DNA of 14,820 nt from Bacteroidota bacterium (GTDB lineage: Bacteria > Bacteroidota > Bacteroidia > Bacteroidales > Paludibacteraceae): the NCBI GenBank assembly GCA_021804525.1, contig JAJZHJ010000005.1, positions 1-14,820 on the forward strand. Direction: 5' to 3'. A program made the position numbers and the translations under genes. Positions 9,938-14,820 of this stretch are shown one piece after another. Every line of letters begins with the position of its first letter. The stretch's first letter is position 1. The notes under the pieces are model-generated. The model saw only the letters and a program-made list of their open reading frames with translations, searched no databases and was not told the origin of the DNA.

Positions 9938-10744
9938 ATGAAAAAACTATCCATCTATTTACTCTTCAGCACTCTCATATTAACGTCGTGCAGCCAATAT
10001 CAGAAGTTGTTAAAGAGTACGGATAATGAGTTGAAATACAACGAAGCAAAAGCTTATTTCCAGAAAAAAGATTATGTACGTGCATCTCAACTACTTGAAG
10101 ACATTTCAACCTATTATAAAAGTAGTGATCGCGCTGAAGAAGTGATGTACATGTTGGCTCAAAGCTACATGGGACAAAAAGATTATTACACAGCTAGTGA
10201 TGATTTCAAAGCTTACGTAAAAAGTTATCCAAGAGGGAAATATGCTGAAGAAAGTTACTATATGATTGGCTATTGCGCTTATCTCGATTCTCCCGATCCA
10301 CGTTTAGATCAATCATCTACATACGACGCCATTCAGTCGTTTTCAAATTTTGTGGAAAGTTATCCGCAAAGCGCAAAAGCAAAACAAGCTTACGATTACA
10401 TTGCACAACTAAAAGATAAATTGGCTTACAAGGAATTACTCAATGCAAAGTTATATTATAATTTAGGCACCTATATGGGTAACAATTATCTCTCTGCAGT
10501 GATTGTTGCTAACAACGCTCTCAAAAAATATCCTGAAACAAAATATCGTGAAGATTTGATGTTCATAGTATTGCAATCAAAATACATGGAAGCTATCAAC
10601 AGTGTAGATGAACTGAAGGCAGATCGATATCGCGATGTAATTGATGAATACTATAATTATATCAACGAATTTCCGAAAGGCAAATACGCAAAAGAAGCTC
10701 TTTCGATGGTAACAGCCGCTAAAAAATTTGTAAAAGAAAAATAA
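9938..10744 (+). CDS. bamD: Outer-membrane assembly lipoprotein BamD
   Basis: A 268-residue lipoprotein component of the BAM complex, which folds beta-barrel proteins into the outer membrane from the periplasmic face. The N-terminus MKKLSIYLLFSTLILTSC is a lipoprotein signal peptide with lipobox LTSC, lipidated on C18. The mature part is a series of TPR-like helical repeats. These include YNEAKAYFQKKDYVRASQLLEDI, MYMLAQSYMGQKDYYTASDDF, IQSFSNFVESYPQS and YRDVIDEYYNYINEFPKGKYAKEA, with the recurring pattern [YF]P.[GS].[YA]A typical of BamD/YfiO. The ATG at 9938 is preferred over the TTG at 9929 because it gives a clean signal peptide. One nucleotide separates its stop from the omega-like gene, so the two are one transcript. 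Confidence 0.93.
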   Translation: MKKLSIYLLFSTLILTSCSQYQKLLKSTDNELKYNEAKAYFQKKDYVRASQLLEDISTYYKSSDRAEEVMYMLAQSYMGQKDYYTASDDFKAYVKSYPRGKYAEESYYMIGYCAYLDSPDPRLDQSSTYDAIQSFSNFVESYPQSAKAKQAYDYIAQLKDKLAYKELLNAKLYYNLGTYMGNNYLSAVIVANNALKKYPETKYREDLMFIVLQSKYMEAINSVDELKADRYRDVIDEYYNYINEFPKGKYAKEALSMVTAAKKFVKEK

Positions 10745-10745
10745 T

Positions 10746-11078
10746 ATGGATTTCAGAAAAACAAAAGCACCATTGTCCACTGTCACACGCGACATGAACA
10801 GCATGTGTGAGTCAACCGGAAATGTATATGAAACCGTTAAAATTATCGGGAAACGCGCTAATCAGATTAATGTGATGATTAGGGAAGAAATCGACCAAAA
10901 AATGGAAGAATTTACAACAGTAGCCGATAATTTGGAAGAAGTATTTGAAAATCGCGAACAAATCGAAGTATCGCGATTCTATGAAAAATTGCCAAAGCCA
11001 ACGTTGATTGCAACACAAGAATTGTTGGACAACAAGCTTTTTTTCAAACTTCCTGCTAAAGAGAAATTAGCGAAGTAA
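10746..11078 (+). CDS. rpoZ: RNA polymerase omega/Rpb6-like subunit
   Basis: A 110-residue protein resembling the Bacteroidota form of the RNA polymerase omega subunit (Rpb6 family), which helps assemble and stabilise the beta' subunit. The diagnostic stretch is NVYETVKIIGKRANQIN (26-42). Its GKRANQI aligns with the AKRARQI helix of omega. The C-terminal half (~48-110) is acidic then basic, and is longer than in E. coli omega (91 residues). Sequence similarity to classical omega is low, so the call also rests on position: bamD, omega-like gene and coaBC are commonly consecutive in this phylum. Its start lies one base after the bamD stop (translational coupling likely), and coaBC follows after 130 bp. 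Confidence 0.82.
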   Translation: MDFRKTKAPLSTVTRDMNSMCESTGNVYETVKIIGKRANQINVMIREEIDQKMEEFTTVADNLEEVFENREQIEVSRFYEKLPKPTLIATQELLDNKLFFKLPAKEKLAK

Positions 11079-11101
11079 TTATTACGGCTTAAAATACGCC
11101 T

Positions 11102-11138
11102 TATTTTTGCCGGTCAGTTTACACCTGATCGGCAAAAA
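11102..11138 (+). promoter_or_regulatory. -7 box and leader hairpin upstream of coaBC
   Basis: TATTTTTG (11102-11109) is a full -7 match. It overlaps a 14-bp stem, TTTTTGCCGGTCAG (11104-11117) with CTGATCGGCAAAAA (11125-11138), containing one G-U pair and a 7-nt loop. No -33 TTTG is found. The T-run leads and the A-run follows the stem, the reverse of an intrinsic terminator, so I read it as promoter plus leader structure. A coaBC leader of ~95 nt would follow. Confidence 0.45.
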
Positions 11139-11144
11139 GTGTCT

Positions 11145-11183
11145 TTAAACAACACTTAAACAGCGATTAAACGCTCTTGAATC
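11145..11183 (+). repeat. Phased TTAAAC repeats in the coaBC leader
   Basis: TTAAAC occurs at 11145-11150, 11156-11161 and 11167-11172, each exactly 11 bp apart. A degenerate fourth copy, TGAATC, falls in phase at 11178-11183. One helical turn per repeat is the layout of a multimeric regulator site. The leader also holds small stems AAGTGT/ACACTT (11137-11142/11152-11157) and AGCG/CGCT (11162-11165/11172-11175). Confidence 0.4.
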
Positions 11184-11208
11184 ACATTTTATCCTTAACT
11201 ATAACAAC

Positions 11209-12405
11209 ATGTTACAAGGAAAAAATATTTTATTGGGAGTCACTGGTAGCATTGCTGCTTACAAATCAGCCTACCTGATTCGTCAATGGATCAAAGAAGG
11301 CGCCGATGTACAAGTTGTAATGACCTCTTTAGCTAAAGAATTTATTACACCACTCACGCTGGCAACGCTTTCAAAACACTCTGTTTTAGCAGATTTCTTT
11401 GATCCTACTAATGGAAGTTGGAACAGCCATGTCAATTTAGGTCTTTGGGCAGATGCGTTTGTCATCGCACCCGCCACAGCCAATACACTTGCCAAGATGG
11501 CAAACGGAATTGCTGACAATTTACTTTTAACCAGTTATCTTTCTGCTAAATGTCCTGTATTCATTGCTCCTGCGATGGATCTGGATATGTGGATGCATCC
11601 TTCAACACAACACAATTTGCAGCAGCTTCAATCTGTTGGAGTGCAAGTTATTGATCCAGCTGTCGGTGAATTAGCCAGCGGATTAGAAGGGAAAGGGCGC
11701 ATGGCCGATCCAGAAACCATTACGAACACGCTATACCATTTTTTTGCTGCAAAACAAACGCTACAAGGTAAACAAGTCATTATTACGGCAGGACCAACCT
11801 ATGAAAAGATTGATCCCGTTCGTTTTATTGGTAACTATTCTTCAGGGAAAATGGGGTTTGCATTAGCGGAAGTGTGTGCTGAACGAGGAGCTTCTGTAAC
11901 CCTTATTGCCGGACCAGTTCAAATAAAAACGATGCATCCGAATATTCATCGCATTGATGTGGAAAGCGCATCTGAAATGTTTGACGTCACGACGAAACTT
12001 TTTCCTGATCAGGATATTGCTATATTAACAGCAGCCGTTGCAGACTTTACCCCTGAACTAAAAGTCTCTCAAAAACTAAAAAGAGAAGGCAATGGGTTGA
12101 CGCTACATCTGAAATCGACGCAAGACATTGCTGCAACATTAGGAAAAATGAAACAGGGAAAGCAGATTTTAGTGGGATTTGCTTTAGAAACGGAACATGA
12201 AATCGAAAATGCACAATTAAAATTAGAACGAAAACAACTTGATTTCATTGTACTTAATTCGTTACGCAATCCTCAAGCCGGATTTGGATATGACACGAAT
12301 CAAATCACCATCATTGACAAACAGGGTGCAACCACTGAATTTTCGGTGAAAGATAAACGCGAAGTTGCAAAAGACATCATGGACGCCATCCAAAACCGTC
12401 AATAA
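11209..12405 (+). CDS. coaBC: Bifunctional phosphopantothenoylcysteine decarboxylase/phosphopantothenate--cysteine ligase
   Basis: A 398-residue two-domain enzyme of coenzyme A synthesis. It joins cysteine to 4'-phosphopantothenate (CoaB) and then decarboxylates the product to 4'-phosphopantetheine (CoaC, FMN-dependent). The CoaC domain (1-~182) shows GVTGSIAAYKS (10-20), the catalytic His in NSHVNLG (H74), APATANTLAKMANGIADNLL (87-106), PAMDLDMW (121-128) and GLEGKGRM (158-165). The CoaB domain (~186-398) shows ITAGPTYEKIDPVRFIGNYSSGKMG (192-216, N209) and AAVADFTP. Relative to E. coli, the Asn of PxMN is Asp (D124) and the active-site Cys is Ser (S157). I believe this pattern is common in Bacteroidota homologues. 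Length is normal. cdd follows after 23 bp, probably in the same transcript. Confidence 0.96.
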   Translation: MLQGKNILLGVTGSIAAYKSAYLIRQWIKEGADVQVVMTSLAKEFITPLTLATLSKHSVLADFFDPTNGSWNSHVNLGLWADAFVIAPATANTLAKMANGIADNLLLTSYLSAKCPVFIAPAMDLDMWMHPSTQHNLQQLQSVGVQVIDPAVGELASGLEGKGRMADPETITNTLYHFFAAKQTLQGKQVIITAGPTYEKIDPVRFIGNYSSGKMGFALAEVCAERGASVTLIAGPVQIKTMHPNIHRIDVESASEMFDVTTKLFPDQDIAILTAAVADFTPELKVSQKLKREGNGLTLHLKSTQDIAATLGKMKQGKQILVGFALETEHEIENAQLKLERKQLDFIVLNSLRNPQAGFGYDTNQITIIDKQGATTEFSVKDKREVAKDIMDAIQNRQ

Positions 12406-12428
12406 TGACCTACTGAAACTCCTTCATT

Positions 12429-12911
12429 ATGAAAAAACAACACATTGATACCGAATTTGTTACATATGATTTTGCAGAATTACCTGAAGGCTATCAGCAG
12501 CTTATTTTGAAAGCCCAAGAACAAACTCAAAAAGCATACGCCCCCTACTCTCATTATGCCGTTGGAGCAGCATTACTACTTGAGAATGGAGAGATTTTTG
12601 CCGGAAGTAATCAGGAAAATGCAGCGTATCCATCAGGGTTATGTGCCGAACGGGTTGCTCTTTTTTATGCAAATGCACAATTTCCAACAGTTCCTGTAAA
12701 GGCACTTGCTGTAGCTGCTTCGGTCAATGGTGATTTTACCGAAACTCCTGTTTCACCATGTGGAGCATGTCGTCAGGTAATGCTTGAAACTGAAACACGA
12801 TTTACTCAACCTATCACCCTGTTGTTGCATGGTAAAGAGCAAATTTACGTGTTTGACAGTGTCACAACATTGCTCCCATTATCCTTCACTGAAGCAAATT
12901 TGAAGAATTAA
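12429..12911 (+). CDS. cdd: Cytidine deaminase
   Basis: A 160-residue zinc hydrolase that deaminates cytidine and deoxycytidine to uridine and deoxyuridine in pyrimidine salvage. The catalytic motif LCAERVALF (71-79) supplies the zinc ligand C72 and the proton-shuttle E74. PCGACRQV (110-117) supplies C111 and C114. This C/C/C ligand set and the length indicate the tetrameric class of cytidine deaminase. The N-terminal half carries the substrate-binding region YAPYSHYAVGAALLLENG with SNQENAAYPSG. The ATG at 12429 lies 23 bp after the coaBC stop on the same strand, so co-transcription is likely though the pathways are unrelated. A strong terminator begins ~20 bp past its stop. Confidence 0.96.
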   Translation: MKKQHIDTEFVTYDFAELPEGYQQLILKAQEQTQKAYAPYSHYAVGAALLLENGEIFAGSNQENAAYPSGLCAERVALFYANAQFPTVPVKALAVAASVNGDFTETPVSPCGACRQVMLETETRFTQPITLLLHGKEQIYVFDSVTTLLPLSFTEANLKN

Positions 12912-12930
12912 AGTGCCTATTTCTTTAAAC

Positions 12931-12982
12931 AAAAAAAGACATAGCATTGAAACCAACGAATCATATGCAATGTCTTTTTGTT
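12931..12982. terminator. Bidirectional intrinsic terminator between cdd and the downstream convergent gene
   Basis: AAAAAGACAT (12933-12942) pairs perfectly with ATGTCTTTTT (12970-12979). An inner GCAT/ATGC pair (12944-12947/12965-12968) extends the stem past a single A-A mismatch. A-rich and T-rich runs flank the stem on both strands, so it can stop cdd transcripts (plus) and those of the 597-residue gene (minus). A smaller TTAAAG/CTTTAA stem (12908-12913/12923-12928) precedes it. Confidence 0.78.
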
Positions 12983-12997
12983 CTAGCACATCAGGCG

Positions 12998-14791
12998 CTA
13001 TACGAGTGTAACCGATATTGGAGTCAATTCTTTTTCGAGTATTTGCAATTCTTCTAAAAAAGTAGACTTAAAAACCTGCAATCTATTTTTGGATTGTTGA
13101 AATAATTGCTGATAGTACGCAATGCCTTCCAATAGTTGATTAGTATAGACTGTGAAATATTCCGATTGCTTGGCACTCCAGGGTTGAGGTGCATCGTTCA
13201 TTTGTTGATGCAGATAATCAACATTTATTTTCAATTCGTTGATAAACATACTCTTTCTATCAGTGCGAGAGATCACGTTCGTCCGTCCGTAAATATGATC
13301 AATCATCGTTTTCAAAGAAAGCCGTTTAGAAAAATAAGCCAGATTTGGACCCGGACAAACAGACACCCCTTCACCTTCGGACGTAGTATCCAAGTCATGG
13401 TTGATCAAAGCGGAAGTTCCTAATCCCACACAAATACACGATTTTTCAACTATACGTCTATAAGCTTTGTGCCGCTCTTCGTCAGAAAGACTTTTGGTTG
13501 CAAGTTCCTCCAATTTAAGTTTTTGATATTGTCTCGACGCTGTGCAAATAGCTCGCTCTGTAAACTCTTTATTAAGCTGGGCAAATTTTTTGGTGCATGT
13601 TGCACCAGGAGTTCCCATTCGAATGTTGTGCTCTTTTTCTATATCTTTTGTATTAGATCGAAGACTATTAAAAGGCACACCAAATGGTGAAATAGTACTT
13701 AAATAGAGGTCTTTTTCGGTGGCTTCGCTTAGCATGTCAAGCGTTTTTTTATCCACATTCGTTGCCTCGGGAACCAACAAAAAAGGAGAACCCCAACCAA
13801 TACTGTCCAATTCATAATTTTCTAACAAATACTGATGTTCTTCTGCCGTCCCTACGCCACCTTGTGCCGTAATTTTCATGGAAAGTATTTTTTCAGGAAC
13901 CTTTAACTGCTTTGTAATTAACGCCTCCACAAACAGTTTATTCACCTCTTCTTCTAACTGATGGCGATTAGTTTTAAATAATTCCAGAATAGGCCCCATC
14001 AATTCACCTTGCGAAGCAAAAGCATGACCGCCGCAATTTAATCCTGACTCAACCCGATATTCCGACACCCATAATCCTTTTTTCGCTAAAAATTTTCCTT
14101 GGATCAATGCAGAACGAAAATCACTTACTTTTAAAATGATCTTCTTTTTCAATATCCCGTCGGCATCGGGAAAAAAATCTTCAAATTGATCTAAGTAACT
14201 GTATAAACGGGGATTCATACCTGCAGACAACACAATAGCACCTCTCAATGTACTTTGGGCAAAGCCACGTAAGGCGGCATGTCCATCATTGAAAAGGGAA
14301 GGTAATTTCTCTCCTTTGTGATAATTCTCTTTATCTAACTTGGTCATGATGTTAACATCAATGCTTCCGGCTTCGATGTGTTCGTCAACCCATTTTTTGA
14401 TTTCAAGTGCATTGCTGTGTTGAAACAATTGAAAATAAGATTGTTTCATCAATGAGGTTTCGGGTAAAAGCTCCATGTAACGGGCGCATGCTCCACCAAT
14501 TTGCAACGCTGATTGCTTGATTTCTTCCACTTTTTTGGCCACTAATTCATCCACCAAATTCAAATAAGCAGTTATACGTTTTGCGCGTGGATCATCCATT
14601 TTGTCTGTGATCGGGTGAAAAGGAAGATCCCATTTTTTACTGTACCATGCTCTCATTTTCTCCATGAGCAGGTCGTCAACCAAGGAAATGACGGATGAAA
14701 TGCCCCAAGGTGCAACTTTGATCGGAGTATCTATTGTATATCCAATTCCCATCACAGGGATATGGAACGTGTGCAGATTCGTTCTATACAT
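12998..14791 (-). CDS. Conserved-looking protein of unknown function, glycine-rich TIM-barrel-like motifs
   Basis: A 597-residue soluble protein with no signal peptide or membrane segment. I do not recognise a named family. The N-terminus (HIPVMGIGYTIDTPIKVAPWGISSV..., ~10-34) recalls entry strands of nitronate monooxygenase/IMP dehydrogenase-type TIM barrels. ESGLNCGGHAF (248-258) resembles the GGH signature of nitronate monooxygenases. KITAQGGVGTAEEH (306-319) resembles their phosphate-binding AxGGIG loop, and SIGWGSPFLLVPEATNV (330-346) follows where a later barrel strand would be. Seven cysteines are present: C102, C253, C399, C416, C452, C454 and C479. The last five fall in a C-terminal stretch with CICVGLGTS (452-460) and VCPGPN (478-483). 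A flavin- or nucleotide-binding oxidoreductase is my inference; metal binding by the C-terminal cysteines is speculation. The start at 14791 gives a sensible N-terminus. Its promoter lies outside the window. Confidence 0.85.
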   Translation of the reverse strand: MYRTNLHTFHIPVMGIGYTIDTPIKVAPWGISSVISLVDDLLMEKMRAWYSKKWDLPFHPITDKMDDPRAKRITAYLNLVDELVAKKVEEIKQSALQIGGACARYMELLPETSLMKQSYFQLFQHSNALEIKKWVDEHIEAGSIDVNIMTKLDKENYHKGEKLPSLFNDGHAALRGFAQSTLRGAIVLSAGMNPRLYSYLDQFEDFFPDADGILKKKIILKVSDFRSALIQGKFLAKKGLWVSEYRVESGLNCGGHAFASQGELMGPILELFKTNRHQLEEEVNKLFVEALITKQLKVPEKILSMKITAQGGVGTAEEHQYLLENYELDSIGWGSPFLLVPEATNVDKKTLDMLSEATEKDLYLSTISPFGVPFNSLRSNTKDIEKEHNIRMGTPGATCTKKFAQLNKEFTERAICTASRQYQKLKLEELATKSLSDEERHKAYRRIVEKSCICVGLGTSALINHDLDTTSEGEGVSVCPGPNLAYFSKRLSLKTMIDHIYGRTNVISRTDRKSMFINELKINVDYLHQQMNDAPQPWSAKQSEYFTVYTNQLLEGIAYYQQLFQQSKNRLQVFKSTFLEELQILEKELTPISVTLV

Positions 14792-14820
14792 AATGAATTA
14801 AAAAAATAAGAAATGGAAGA

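Noticed and set aside
11104..11138. 14-bp hairpin as an intrinsic terminator after rpoZ
   Set aside because: The T-run precedes and the A-run follows the stem on the plus strand, opposite to a terminator for rpoZ. It overlaps a -7 box instead.

Overview
The window looks like a chromosomal housekeeping segment of a Bacteroidota bacterium, AT-rich (roughly 40% GC by eye). The lineage call rests on four things. There is a bamD / omega-like rpoZ / coaBC run. clpP, clpX and recQ are consecutive on one strand. RecQ, RlmH, CoaBC and the Rpb6-like omega protein all have Bacteroidota-style sequences. Promoter -7 boxes match TAnnTTTG, and Shine-Dalgarno sequences are lacking. A position within or near Bacteroidales is a guess only. 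No tRNA, rRNA, CRISPR array, insertion sequence or phage gene was seen.

Layout. (1) 1-2045, plus strand: the 3' end of a creatininase-family amidohydrolase, then an AMP-forming acyl-CoA ligase. (2) 2051-9528, minus strand, listed in transcription order: rlmH, grpE, dnaJ, clpP, clpX, recQ. This is a protein-quality-control block (GrpE and DnaJ co-chaperones; ClpXP protease) flanked by a ribosome methyltransferase and a DNA helicase. (3) 9938-12911, plus strand: bamD and rpoZ almost touching, then coaBC and cdd. These cover outer-membrane assembly, transcription, coenzyme A synthesis and pyrimidine salvage. (4) 12998-14791, minus strand: a 597-residue conserved-looking protein of unknown function with glycine-rich, TIM-barrel-oxidoreductase-like motifs.

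Regulation. The best promoter is upstream of clpP (TTTG, 20 bp, TATCTTTG). Good -7 boxes also precede bamD, coaBC, rlmH and perhaps recQ. Those of bamD, coaBC and rlmH each abut or overlap a strong inverted repeat. Convergent gene pairs meet at hairpins: one covers both stop codons of the ligase and recQ, and the other is a clear bidirectional terminator between cdd and the 597-residue gene. Three gaps exceed 300 bases (4238-4767, 8646-9054, 9529-9937). Each holds repeats and hairpins but no convincing gene.

Most of the window is ordinary core genome. The points most worth a second look are the unknown 597-residue protein, the 11-bp-phased TTAAAC repeats in the coaBC leader, the twin 15-mers 31 bp apart upstream of grpE, and the recurring pairing of -7 box and hairpin. 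I found no evidence of a new defence or mobile system.
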